Program-made: the position numbers and the translations under genes
Assembly (NCBI GenBank): GCA_963932465.1
Contig: OZ010799.1
Coordinates: 279,717,164 to 279,781,163 of the forward strand
DNA length: 64,000 bases
Direction: 5' to 3'
From: Maratus speciosus
Lineage: Eukaryota > Arthropoda > Arachnida > Araneae > Salticidae
Shown: positions 51,030 to 63,852 of the stretch, one piece after another
How the letters are laid out: each line of letters starts with the position of its first letter
How positions within the stretch are numbered: the first letter of the stretch is position 1
The notes under the pieces: generated by a model
Told to the model about the DNA's origin: nothing
What the model saw: only the letters and a program-made list of their open reading frames with translations
Database searches by the model: none

Positions 51030-51993
51030 CAGGGCTTAATTTCTAACAAAAAAAGTACCGGAGCTCTAATAATCTGCGGTACCGGTACAACAACTGTATC
51101 ACCCCCCCCCCATGTCATTCCAATCTGCATATTTGTATTTCATACATTATTTGCAAAATTTAAAGCATTTTATTTCTTTAATAAAATAAAAAATTAAAAA
51201 ATTAAATATATCTATCAGCATGTACTTAGCTGTCAACTATTCCACTTTTTAGTTACCACTCCTTTTTAATAGTAATCTTTGCCCAATTTTAAAGTTAGTA
51301 ATTAATTGCAGAGTTCTGCGATTTATTATGGTAAGGAATTTGATTAGGAAATTGTGTTAACACAAAAAAGGGATAGTTCTCAACTATGCATCTCTAAGAA
51401 GAAATGAATGAAATTTGCAGAAATTAATATTTATATGCCGAAGAATGGAACAAAGTTTTACAATTTCCTATAATAGGTGCATTTAAACTATGATCGATTC
51501 CTTCCGCATAATAATCTTTTGTGATGTGTCCCTGAAAATGAGATTAAATTAAAAAATTGACACCGTTATCGGAAAAAATCGCTGCTTTTGTAGAAAAAAG
51601 GGGAAAACAGCTCGATTGCTTTCTATCAGAATAACAATACATGCCAATTATATATACTTACAAATGAAAGTGACTTCGTAAATGTGCAGAGAAAGCCTTA
51701 GCATGGGTACTGTTCATGATATAAAATACAGATTGAGTCACATATAAGTGTTTCGGGGCTAACTTTTTCGTTAGCCCGGTAAGTGTTTTGGTAAAAAAGA
51801 ATGCAAAGCTTGCGGATGGAAAAGAAAGAAAAGGGTAATTTAGGTTTCAATTTTTTGGAAGAGCTATTGCACTGGGCTCCGGAGCCCTGTATTTATGAGC
51901 TCCGGTGAATTCCGACCACTATTTAAATATTTACTAAAAACAGAGAAGTACCGGAGCCGAGCTCCGTTGGGCTCCGGCGCAAATTAAGCCCTG
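51030..51993. mobile_element. TIR element copy E30 (964 bp)
   Basis: C tract 10 then atgtc; same private set as E27, including the 2-bp loss gcagagaaagcc. Confidence 0.85.
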
Positions 51994-52808
51994 GAGTAGA
52001 GTCAAATCTATTATATAATTATTAAAAGAATAAATAGAGACATATACTATCCCCATTATTCCATGTGCAATAAAATTCTTTTTGCTAAAATGTTGAAATG
52101 AATGACGTATGGATTTAGTTATTCATTTTACCGAGCTCGATGAAACGCTCCAAATGTATGCCTCTAGACCAGAATACCCCAATATAACACTATTGTAGTA
52201 GAATCAAAACTATTATATAATTATTAAGGGAATAAATAGAGACATATATTATCCCCATTATTCCATGTGCAATAAAATTCTTGTTGCTAAAATGTTGAAA
52301 TGAATGACGCATGGATTTAGTTATTCATTTTACCGAGCTCGATGAAACGCTCCAAATGTATGCCTCTAGACCAGAATACCCCAATATAACACTATTGTAG
52401 TAGAACCAAAACTATTATATAATTATTAAGGGAATAAATAGAGACAGATATTATCCTCATTATTTCATGTGGAATAAAATTCTTGTTGCTAAAATGTTGA
52501 AATGAATGACACATGGATTTAGTTATTCATTTTACCAAGCTCGATGAAACGCTCCAAATGTATGCCTCTAGACCAGAATACCACAATATAACACTATTGT
52601 AGTAGAATCAAAACTATTATATAATTATTAAGGGAATAAATAGAGACAGATATTATCCTCATTATTCCATGTGCAATAAAATTCTTGTTGCTAAAATGTT
52701 GAAATGAATGACGCATGGATTTAGTTATTCATTTTACCGAGCTCGAAGAAACGCTCCAAATGTATGCATCTAGACCAGAATACCCCCATATAACACTATT
52801 GTAGTAGA
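51994..52808. repeat. Satellite array S30, 4 boxes
   Basis: Order and markers as S27 (gaaccaaaac, tatttcatgtggaat, ccacaatat, cgaagaaacg). Confidence 0.97.
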
Positions 52809-53777
52809 CAGGGCTTAATTTCTAACAAAAAAAGTACCGGAGCTCTAATAATCTGCGGTACCGGTACAACAACTGTATCACCCCCCCCCCCCCCCCGTCA
52901 TTCCAATCTGCATATTTGTATTTCATACATTATTTGCAAAATTTAAAGCATTTTATTTCTTTAATAAAATAAAAAATTAAAAAATTAAATATATCTATCA
53001 GCATGTACTTAGCTGTCATCTATTCCACTTTTTAGTTACCACTCCTTTTTAATAGTAATCTTTGCCCAATTTTAAAGTTAGTAATTAATTGCAGAATTCT
53101 GCGATTTATTATGGTAAGGAATTTGATTAGGAAATTGTGTTAACACAAAAAAGGGATAGTTCTCAACTATGCATCTTTAAGAAGAAATGAATGAAATTTG
53201 CAGAAATTAATATTTATATGCCGAAGAATGGAACAAAGTTTTGCAATTTCCTATAATAGGTGCATTTAAACTATGATCGATTCCTTCCGCATAATAATCT
53301 TTTGTGATGTGTCCCTGAAAATGAGATTAAATTAAAAAATTGACACCGTTATCGGAAAAAATCGCTGCTTTTGTAGAAAAAAGGTGAAAACTGCTCGATT
53401 GCTTTCTATCAGAATAACAATACATGCCAATTATATATACTTACAAATGAAAGTGACTTCGTAAATGTGCAGAGCAAAGCCTTAGCATGGGTACTGTTCA
53501 TGATATAAAATACAGATTGAGTCACATATAAGTGTTTCGGGGCTAACTTTTTCGTTAGCCCCGTAAGTGTTTTGGTAAAAAAGAATGCAAAGCTTGCGGA
53601 TGGAAAAGAAAGAAAAGGGTAATTTAGGTTTCAATTTTTTGGAAGAGCTATTGCACTGGGCTCCGGAGCCCTGTATTTATGAGCTCCGGTAAATTCCGAC
53701 CACTATTTAAATATTTACTAAAAACAGAGAAGTACCGGAGCCGAGCTCCGTTGGGCTCCGGCGCAAATTAAGCCCTG
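52809..53777. mobile_element. TIR element copy E31 (969 bp)
   Basis: C tract 16; ggagctctaat, ctgtcatct, gttttgcaatt, aaaggtgaaaac, ccggtaaattcc. Confidence 0.85.
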
Positions 53778-54592
53778 GAGTAGAGTCAAATCTATTATAT
53801 AATTATTAAAAGAATAAATAGAGACATATACTATCCCCATTATTCCATGTGCAATAAAATTCTTGTTGCTAAAATGTTGAAATGAATGACGCATGGATTT
53901 AGTTATTCATTTTACCGAGCTCGATGAAACGCTCCAAATGTATGCCTCTAGACCAGAATACCCCAATATAACACTATTGTAGTAGAATCAAAACTATTAT
54001 ATAATTATTAAGGGAATAAATAGAGACAGATATTATCCTCATTATTCCATGTGCAATAAAATTCTTGTTGCTAAAATGTTGAAATGAATGACACATGGAT
54101 TTAGTTATTCATTTTACCGAGCTCGATGAAACGCTCCAAATGTATGCCTCTAGACCAGAATACCCCAATATAACACTATTGTAGTAGAATCAAAACTATT
54201 ATATAATTATTAAGGGAATAAATATAGACAGATATTATCCTCATTATTCCATGTGCAATAAAATTCTTGTTGCTAAAATGTTGAAATGAATGACACATGG
54301 ATTTAGTTATTCATTTTACCGAGCTCGATGAAACGCTCCAAATGTATGCCTCTAGACCAGAATACCCCAATATAACACTATTGTAGTAGAATCAAAACTA
54401 TTATATAATTATTAAGGGAATAAATAGAGACAGATATTATCCTCATTATTCCATGTGCAATAAAATTCTTGTTGCTAAAATGTTGAAATGAATGACGCAT
54501 GGATTTAGTTATTCATTTTACCGAGCTCGATGAAACGCTCCAAATGTATGCATCTTGACAAGAATACCCTCATATAACACTATTGTAGTAGA
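53778..54592. repeat. Satellite array S31, 4 boxes
   Basis: Order A, C, C (aatatagacag), D (gcatcttgacaag, taccctcata). Confidence 0.97.
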
Positions 54593-55557
54593 CAGGGCTT
54601 AATTTCTAACAAAAAAAGTACCGGAGCCCTAATAATCTGCGGTACCGGTACAACAGCTGTATCATCCCCCCCCCCTGTCATTCCAATCTGCATATTTGTA
54701 TTTCATACATTATTTGCAAAATTTAAAGCATTTTTTTTCTTTAATAAAATAAAAAATTAAAAAATTAAATATATCTATCAGCATATACTTAGCTGTCAAC
54801 TATTCCACTTTTTAGTTACCACTCCTTTTTAATAGTAATCTTTGCCCAATTTTAAAGTTAGTAATTAATTGCAGAGTTCTGCGATTTATTATAGTAAGGA
54901 ATTTGATTAGGAAATTGTGTTAACACAAAAAAGGGATAGTTCTCAACTATGCATCTTTAAGAAGAAATGAATGAAATTTGCAGAAATTAATATTTATATG
55001 CCGAAGAATGGAACAAAGTTTTGCAATTTCCTATAATAGGTGCATTTAAACTATGATCGATTCCTTCCGCATAATAATCTTTTGTGATGTGTCCCTGAAA
55101 ATGAGATTAAATTAAAAAATTGACACCGTTATCGGAAAAAATCGCTGCTTTTGTAGAAAAAAGGGGAAAACAGCTCGATTGCTTTCTATCAGAATAACAA
55201 TACATGCCAATTATATATACTTACAAATGAAAGTGACTTCGTAAATGTGCAGAGCAAAGCCTTAGCATGGGTACTGTTCATGATATAAAATACAGATTGA
55301 GTCACATATAAGTGTTTCGGGGCTAACTTTTTCGTTAGCCCCGTAAGTGTTTTGGTAAAAAAGAATGCAAAGCTTGCGGATGGAAAAGAAAGAAAAGGGT
55401 AATTTAGGTTTCAATTTTTTGGAAGAGCTATTGCACTGGGCTCCGGAGCCCTGTATTTATGAGCTCCGGTGAATTCCGACCACTATTTAAATATTTACTA
55501 TAAACAGAGAAGTACCGGAGCCGAGCTCCGTTGGGCTCCGGCGCAAATTAAGCCCTG
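54593..55557. mobile_element. TIR element copy E32 (965 bp)
   Basis: C tract 10; acaacagctg, ttatagtaagg, gttttgcaatt, aaacagctcg, actataaacag. Confidence 0.85.
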
Positions 55558-56372
55558 GAGTAGAGTCAAATCTATTATATAATTATTAAAAGAATAAATA
55601 GAGACATATACTATCCCCATTATTCCATGTGCAATAAAATTCTTTTTGCTAAAATGTTGAAATGAATGACGCATGGATTTAGTTATTCATTTTACCGAGC
55701 TCGATGAAACGCTCCAAATGTATGCCTCTAGACCAGAATACCCCAATATAACACTATTGTAGTAGAATCAAAACTATTATATAATTATTAAGGGAATAAA
55801 TAGAGACATATATTATCCCCATTATTCCATGTGCAATAAAATTCTTGTTGCTAAAATGTTGAAATGAATGACGCATGGATTTAGTTATTCATTTTACCGA
55901 GCTCGATGAAACGCTCCAAATGTATGCCTCTAGACCAGAATACCCCAATATAACACTATTGTAGTAGAATCAAAACTATTATATAATTATTAAGGGAATA
56001 AATAGAGACAGATATTATCCTCATTATTTCATGTGGAATAAAATTCTTGTTGCTAAAATGTTGAAATGAATGACACATGGATTTAGTTATTCATTTTACC
56101 AAGCTCGATGAAACGCTCCAAATGTATGCCTCTAGACCAGAATACCCCAATATAACACTATTGTAGTAGAATCAAAACTATTATATAATTATTAAGGGAA
56201 TAAATAGAGACAGATATTATCCTCATTATTCCATGTGCAATAAAATTCTTGTTGCTAAAATGTTGAAATGAATGACGCATGGATTTAGTTATTCATTTTA
56301 CCGAGCTCGAAGAAACGCTCCAAATGTATGCATCTAGACCAGAATACCCCCATTTAACACTATTGTAGTAGA
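55558..56372. repeat. Satellite array S32, 4 boxes
   Basis: Order A (ttctttttgc), B, C (tatttcatgtggaat, caagctc), D (cgaagaaacg, catttaacac). It matches S36. Confidence 0.97.
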
Positions 56373-57336
56373 CAGGGCTTAATTTCTAACAAAAAAAGTA
56401 CCGGAGCTCTAATAATCTGCGGTACCGGTACAACAACTGTATCACCCCCCCCCCCGTCATTCCAATCTGCATATTTGTATTTCATACATTATTTGCAAAA
56501 TTTAAAGCATTTTATTTCTTTAATAAAATAAAAAATTAAAAAATTAAATATATCTATCAGCATGTACTTAGCTGTCATCTATTCCACTTTTTAGTTACCA
56601 CTCCTTTTTAATAGTAATCTTTGCCCAATTTTAAAGTTAGTAATTAATTGCAGAATTCTGCGATTTATTATGGTAAGGAATTTGATTAGGAAATTGTGTT
56701 AACACAAAAAAGGGATAGTTCTCAACTATGCATCTTTAAGAAGAAATGAATGAAATTTGCAGAAATTAATATTTATATGCCGAAGAATGGAACAAAGTTT
56801 TACAATTTCCTATAATAGGTGCATTTAAACTATGATCGATTCCTTCCGCATAATAATCTTTTGTGATGTGTCCCTGAAAATGAGATTAAATTAAAAAATT
56901 GACACCGTTATCGGAAAAAATCGCTGCTTTTGTAGAAAAAAGGTGAAAACTGCTCGATTGCTTTCTATCAGAATAACAATACATGCCAATTATATATACT
57001 TACAAATGAAAGTGACTTCGTAAATGTGCAGAGCAAAGCCTTAGCATGGGTACTGTTCATGATATAAAATACAGATTGAGTCACATATAAGTGTTTCGGG
57101 GCTAACTTTTTCGTTAGCCCCGTAAGTGTTTTGGTAAAAAAGAATGCAAAGCTTGCGGATGGAAAAGAAAGAAAAGGGTAATTTAGGTTTCAATTTTTTG
57201 GAAGAGCTATTGCACTGGGCTCCGGAGCCCTGTATTTATGAGCTCCGGTGAATTCCGACCACTATTTAAATATTTACTAAAAACAGGGAAGTACCGGAGC
57301 CGAGCTCCGTTGGGCTCCGGCGCAAATTAAGCCCTG
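56373..57336. mobile_element. TIR element copy E33 (964 bp)
   Basis: C tract 11 followed directly by gtcatt; ggagctctaat, ctgtcatct, aaaggtgaaaac, acagggaag. Confidence 0.85.
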
Positions 57337-58151
57337 GAGTAGAGTCAAATCTATTATATAATTATTAAAAGAATAAATAGAGACATATACTATCCCCATT
57401 ATTCCATGTGCAATAAAATTCTTGTTGCTAAAATGTTGAAATGAATGACGCATGGATTTAGTTATTCATTTTACCGAGCTCGATGAAACGCTCCAAATGT
57501 ATGCCTCTAGACCAGAATACCCCAATATAACACTATTGTAGTAGAATCAAAACTATTATATAATTATTAAGGGAATAAATAGAGACAGATATTATCCTCA
57601 TTATTCCATGTGCAATAAAATTCTTGTTGCTAAAATGTTGAAATGAATGACACATGGATTTAGTTATTCATTTTACCGAGCTCGATGAAACGCTCCAAAT
57701 GTATGCCTCTAGACCAGAATAACCCAATATAACACTATTGTAGTAGAATCAAAACTATTATATAATTATTAAGGGAATAAATAGAGACAGATATTATCCT
57801 CATTATTCCATGTGCAATAAAATTCTTGTTGCTAAAATGTTGAAATGAATGACACATGGATTTAGTTATTCATTTTACCAAGCTCGATGAAACGCTCCAA
57901 ATGTATGCCTCTAGACCAGAATACCCCAATATAACACTATTGTGGTAGAATCAAAACTATTATATAATTATTAAGGGAATAAATAGAGACAGATATTATC
58001 CTCATTATTCCATGTGCAATAAAATTCTTGTTGCTAAAATGTTGAAATGAATGACACATGGATTTAGTTATTCATTTTACCGAGCTCGATGAAACGCTCC
58101 AAATGTATGCATCTAGACCAGAATACCCCCATATAACACTATTGTAGTAGA
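57337..58151. repeat. Satellite array S33, 4 boxes
   Basis: Order A, C (gaataacccaat), C (caagctc, gtggtagaatc), D (gacacatgg). Confidence 0.97.
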
Positions 58152-58876
58152 CAGGGCTTAATTTCTAACAAAAAAAGTACCGGAGCCCTAATAATCTGCG
58201 GTACCGGTACAACAACTGTATCATCCCCGCCCCCTGTCATTCCAATCTGCATATTTGTATTTCATACATTATTTGCAAAATTTAAAGCATTTTATTTCTT
58301 TAATAAAATAAAAAATTAAAAAATTAAATATATCTATCAGCATGTACTTAGCTGTCAACTATTCCACTTTTTAGTTACCACTCCTTTTTAATAGTAATCT
58401 TTGCCCAATTTTAAAGTTAGTTATTAATTGCAGAATTCTGCGATTTATTATGGTAAGGAATTTGATTAGGAAATTGTGTTAACACAAAAAAGGGATAGTT
58501 CTCAACTATGCATCTTTAAGAAGAAATGAATGAAATTTGCAGAAATTAATATTTATATGCCGAAGAATGGAACAAAGTTTTACAATTTCCTATAATAGGT
58601 GCATTTAAACTATGATCGATTCCTTCCGCATAATAATCTTTTGTGATGTGTCCCTGAAAATGAGATTAAATTAAAAAATTGACACCGTTATCGGAAAAAA
58701 TCGCTGCTTTTGTAGAAAAAAGGGGAAAACTGCTCGATTGCTTTCTATCAGAATAACAATACATGCCAATTATATATACTTACAAATGAAAGTGACTTCG
58801 TAAATGTGCAGAGCAAAGCCTTAGCATGGGTACCGTTCATGATATAAAATACAGATTGAGTCACATATAAGTGTTT

Positions 58877-58902
58877 CGAGGCTAACGAAAAAGTTAGCCC
58901 CG
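58877..58902. repeat. Inverted-loop hairpin in E34
   Basis: CGAGGCTAAC-GAAAAA-GTTAGCCCCG, followed by tgttttggtaaaa rather than the E16 form. Confidence 0.92.
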
Positions 58903-59074
58903 TAAGTGTTTTGGTAAAAAAGAATGCAAAGCTTGGGGATGGAAAAGAAAGAAAAGGGTAATTTAGGTTTCAATTTTTTGGAAGAGCTATTGCACTGGGC
59001 TCCGGAGCCCTGTATTTTTGAGCTCCGGTGAATTCCGACCACTATTTAAATATTTACTAAAAACAGAGAAGTAC

Positions 59075-59089
59075 CGGAGTCGAACTCCG
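59075..59089. repeat. Compensated hairpin CGGAGT-CGA-ACTCCG in E34
   Basis: Relative to CGGAGC-CGA-GCTCCG in E1, the closing C-G pair has become T-A through one change in each arm, leaving the 6-bp stem intact. Confidence 0.88.
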
Positions 59090-59116
59090 TTGGGCTCCGG
59101 CGCAAATTAAGCCCTG

Positions 59117-59729
59117 GAGTAGAGTCAAATCTATTATATAATTATTAAAAGAATAAATAGAGACATATACTATCCCCATTATTCCATGTGCAATAAAATT
59201 CTTTTTGCTAAAATGTTGAAATGAATGACGCATGGATTTAGTTATTCATTTTACCGAGCTCGATGAAACGCTCCAAATGTATGCCTCTGGACCAGAATAC
59301 CCCAATATAACACTATTGTAGTAGAATCAAAACTATTATATAATTATTAAGGGAATAAATAGAGACAGATATTATCCTCATTATTCCATGTGCAATAAAA
59401 TTCTTGTTGCTAAAATGTTGAAATGAATGACACATGGATTTAGTTATTCATTTTACCAAGCTCGATGAAACGCTCCAAATGTATGCCTCTAGACCAGAAT
59501 ACCCCAATATAACACTATTGTAGTAGAATCAAAACTATTATATAATTATTAAGGGAATAAATAGAGACAGATATTATCCTCATTATTCCATGTGCAATAA
59601 AATTCTTGTTGCTAAAATGTTGAAATGAATGACACATGGATTTAGTTATTCATTTTACCGAGCTCGATGAAACGCTCCAAATGTATGCATCTAGACCAGA
59701 ATACCCCCATATAACACTATTGTAGTAGA
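59117..59729. repeat. Satellite array S34, 3 boxes
   Basis: Order A (ttctttttgc, cctctggacc), C (caagctc), D (gacacatgg). Confidence 0.97.
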
Positions 59730-60454
59730 CAGGGCTTAATTTCTAACAAAAAAAGTACCGGAGCCCTAATAATCTGCGGTACCGGTACAACAACTGTATC
59801 ATCCCCGCCCCCTGTCATTCCAATCTGCATATTTGTATTTCATACATTATTTGCAAAATTTAAAGCATTTTATTTCTTTAATAAAATAAAAAATTAAAAA
59901 ATTAAATATATCTATCAGCATGTACTTAGCTGTCAACTATTCCACTTTTTAGTTACCACTCCTTTTTAATAGTAATCTTTGCCCAATTTTAAAGTTAGTA
60001 ATTAATTGCAGAATTCTGCGATTTATTATGGTAAGGAATTTGATTAGGAAATTGTGTTAACACAAAAAAGGGATAGTTCTCAACTATGCATCTTTAAGAA
60101 GAAATGAATGAAATTTGCAGAAATTAATATTTATATGCCGAAGAATGGAACAAAGTTTTACAATTTCCTATAATAGGTGCATTTAAACTATGATCGATTC
60201 CTTCCGCATAATAATCTTTTGTGATGTGTCCCTGAAAATGAGATTAAATTAAAAAATTGACACCGTTATCGGAAAAAATCGCTGCTTTTGTAGAAAAAAG
60301 GGGAAAACTGCTCGATTGCTTTCTATCAGAATAACAATACATGCCAATTATATATACTTACAAATGAAAGTGACTTCGTAAATGTGCAGAGCAAAGCCTT
60401 AGCATGGGTACCGTTCATGATATAAAATACAGATTGAGTCACATATAAGTGTTT

Positions 60455-60480
60455 CGAGGCTAACGAAAAAGTTAGCCCCG
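60455..60480. repeat. Inverted-loop hairpin in E35
   Basis: Identical to that in E34. Confidence 0.92.
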
Positions 60481-60652
60481 TAAGTGTTTTGGTAAAAAAG
60501 AATGCAAAGCTTGGGGATGGAAAAGAAAGAAAAGGGTAATTTAGGTTTCAATTTTTTGGAAGAGCTATTGCACTGGGCTCCGGAGCCCTGTATTTTTGAG
60601 CTCCGGTGAATTCCGACCACTATTTAAATATTTACTAAAAACAGAGAAGTAC

Positions 60653-60667
60653 CGGAGTCGAACTCCG
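60653..60667. repeat. Compensated hairpin in E35
   Basis: CGGAGT-CGA-ACTCCG, as in E34. Confidence 0.88.
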
Positions 60668-60694
60668 TTGGGCTCCGGCGCAAATTAAGCCCTG

Positions 60695-61105
60695 GAGTAG
60701 AGTCAAATCTATTATATAATTATTAAAAGAATAAATAGAGACATATACTATCCCCATTATTCCATGTGCAATAAAATTCTTTTTGCTAAAATGTTGAAAT
60801 GAATGACGCATGGATTTAGTTATTCATTTTACCGAGCTCGATGAAACGCTCCAAATGTATGCCTCTGGACCAGAATACCACAATATAACACTATTGTAGT
60901 AGAATCAAAACTATTATATAATTATTAAGGGAATAAATAGAGACAGATATTATCCTCATTATTCCATGTGCAATAAAATTCTTGTTGCTAAAATGTTGAA
61001 ATGAATGACGCATGGATTTAGTTATTCATTTTACCGAGCTCGATGAAACGCTCCAAATGTATGCATCTAGACCAGAATACCCCCATATAACACTATTGTA
61101 GTAGA
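60695..61105. repeat. Satellite array S35, 2 boxes
   Basis: Order A (ttctttttgc, cctctggacc, ccacaatat) and D. It shares cctctgg with S34. Confidence 0.97.
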
Positions 61106-62072
61106 CAGGGCTTAATTTCTAACAAAAAAAGTACCGGAGCCCTAATAATCTGCGGTACCGGTACAAAAACTGTATCATCCACCCCCCCCCTGTCATTCCA
61201 ATCTGCATATTTGTATTTCATACATTATTTGCAAAATTTAAAGCATTTTATTTCTTTAATAAAATAAAAAATTAAAAAAATAAATATATCTATCAGCATG
61301 TACTTAGCTGTCAACTATTCCACTTTTTAGTTACCACTCCTTTTTAATAGTAATCTTTGCCCAATTTTTAAGTTAGTAATTAATTGCAGAATTCTGCGAT
61401 TTATTATGGTAAGGAATTTGATTAGGAAATTGTGTTAACAGAAAAAAGGGATAGTTCTCAACTATGCATCTTTAAGAAGAAATGAATGAAATTTGCAGAA
61501 ATTAATATTTATATGCCGAAGAATGGAACAAAGTTTTACAATTTCCTATAATAGGTGCATTTAAACTATGATCGATTCCTTCCGCATAATAATCTTTTGT
61601 GATGTGTCCCTGAAAATGAGATTAAATTAAAAAATTGACACCGTTATCGGAAAAAATCGCTGCTTTTGTAGAAAAAAGGGGAAAACTGCTCGATTGCTTT
61701 CTATCAGAATAACAATACATGCCAATTATATATACTTACAAATGAAAGTGACTTCGTAAATGTGCAGAGCAAAGCCTTAGCATGGGTACTGTTCATGATA
61801 TAAAATACAGATTGAGTGAAATATAAGTGTTTCGGGGCTAACTTTTTCGTTAGCCCCGTAAGTGTTTTGGTAAAAAAGAATGCAAAGCTTGCGGATGGAA
61901 AAGAAAGAAAAGGGTAATTTAGGTTTCAATTTTTTGGAAGAGCTATTGCACTGGGCTCCGGAGCCCTGTATTTATGAGCTCCGGTGAATTCCGACCACTA
62001 TTTAAATATTTACTAAAAACAGGGAAGTACCGGAGCCGAGCTCCGTTGGGCTCCGGCGCAAATTAAGCCCTG
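61106..62072. mobile_element. TIR element copy E36 (967 bp)
   Basis: C tract split by A (2 C, A, 9 C); tacaaaaactg, aatttttaag, ttaacagaaaaa, gagtgaaatat, acagggaag. Normal loop, between loop-inverted neighbours. Confidence 0.85.
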
Positions 62073-62887
62073 GAGTAGAGTCAAATCTATTATATAATTA
62101 TTAAAAGAATAAATAGAGACATATACTATCCCCATTATTCCATGTGCAATAAAATTCTTGTTGCTAAAATGTTGAAATGAATGACGCATGGATTTAGTTA
62201 TTCATTTTACCGAGCTCGATGAAACGCTCCAAATGTATGCCTCTAGACCAGAATACCCCAATATAACACTATTGTAGTAGAATCAAAACTATTATATAAT
62301 TATTAAGGGAATAAATAGAGACATATATTATCCCCATTATTCCATGTGCAATAAAATTCTTGTTGCTAAAATGTTGAAATGAATGACGCATGGATTTAGT
62401 TATTCATTTTACCGAGCTCGATGAAACGCTCCAAATGTATGCCTCTAGACCAGAATACCCCAATATAACACTATTGTAGTAGAATCAAAACTATTATATA
62501 ATTATTAAGGGAATAAATAGAGACAGATATTATCCTCATTATTTCATGTGGAATAAAATTCTTGTTGCTAAAATGTTGAAATGAATGACACATGGATTTA
62601 GTTATTCATTTTACCAAGCTCGATGAAACGCTCCAAATGTATGCCTCTAGACCAGAATACCCCAATATAACACTATTGTAGTAGAATCAAAACTATTATA
62701 TAATTATTAAGGGAATAAATAGAGACAGATATTATCCTCATTATTCCATGTGCAATAAAATTCTTGTTGCTAAAATGTTGAAATGAATGACGCATGGATT
62801 TAGTTATTCATTTTACCGAGCTCGAAGAAACGCTCCAAATGTATGCATCTAGACCAGAATACCCCCATTTAACACTATTGTAGTAGA
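62073..62887. repeat. Satellite array S36, 4 boxes
   Basis: Order A, B, C (tatttcatgtggaat, caagctc), D (cgaagaaacg, catttaacac). Confidence 0.97.
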
Positions 62888-63612
62888 CAGGGCTTAATTT
62901 CTAACAAAAAAAGTACCGGAGCCCTAATAATCTGCGGTACCGGTACAACAACTGTATCATCCCCGCCCCCTGTCATTCCAATCTGCATATTTGTATTTCA
63001 TACATTATTTGCAAAATTTAAAGCATTTTATTTCTTTAATAAAATAAAAAATTAAAAAATTAAATATATCTATCAGCATGTACTTAGCTGTCAACTATTC
63101 CACTTTTTAGTTACCACTCCTTTTTAATAGTAATCTTTGCCCAATTTTAAAGTTAGTTATTAATTGCAGAATTCTGCGATTTATTATGGTAAGGAATTTG
63201 ATTAGGAAATTGTGTTAACACAAAAAAGGGATAGTTCTCAACTATGCATCTTTAAGAAGAAATGAATGAAATTTGCAGAAATTAATATTTATATGCCGAA
63301 GAATGGAACAAAGTTTTACAATTTCCTATAATAGGTGCATTTAAACTATGATCGATTCCTTCCGCATAATAATCTTTTGTGATGTGTCCCTGAAAATGAG
63401 ATTAAATTAAAAAATTGACACCGTTATCGGAAAAAATCGCTGCTTTTGTAGAAAAAAGGGGAAAACTGCTCGATTGCTTTCTATCAGAATAACAATACAT
63501 GCCAATTATATATACTTACAAATGAAAGTGACTTCGTAAATGTGCAGAGCAAAGCCTTAGCATGGGTACCGTTCATGATATAAAATACAGATTGAGTCAC
63601 ATATAAGTGTTT

Positions 63613-63638
63613 CGAGGCTAACGAAAAAGTTAGCCCCG
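63613..63638. repeat. Inverted-loop hairpin in E37
   Basis: Identical to those in E34 and E35. Confidence 0.92.
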
Positions 63639-63810
63639 TAAGTGTTTTGGTAAAAAAGAATGCAAAGCTTGGGGATGGAAAAGAAAGAAAAGGGTAATTT
63701 AGGTTTCAATTTTTTGGAAGAGCTATTGCACTGGGCTCCGGAGCCCTGTATTTTTGAGCTCCGGTGAATTCCGACCACTATTTAAATATTTACTAAAAAC
63801 AGAGAAGTAC

Positions 63811-63825
63811 CGGAGTCGAACTCCG
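63811..63825. repeat. Compensated hairpin in E37
   Basis: CGGAGT-CGA-ACTCCG, the third copy of this allele. Confidence 0.88.
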
Positions 63826-63852
63826 TTGGGCTCCGGCGCAAATTAAGCCCTG

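Larger units (their letters stand above)
58152..59116. mobile_element. TIR element copy E34 (965 bp), loop inverted
   Basis: C tract split by G (4 C, G, 5 C); agttattaatt; inverted loop; tatttttgagc; compensated 3' hairpin. Confidence 0.85.
59730..60694. mobile_element. TIR element copy E35 (965 bp), loop inverted
   Basis: As E34 except agttagtaatt. It starts 1578 bases after E34, a tandem duplicate of element plus three boxes. Confidence 0.85.
62888..63852. mobile_element. TIR element copy E37 (965 bp), loop inverted
   Basis: 4 C, G, 5 C; agttattaatt as in E34; inverted loop and compensated hairpin. Confidence 0.85.
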
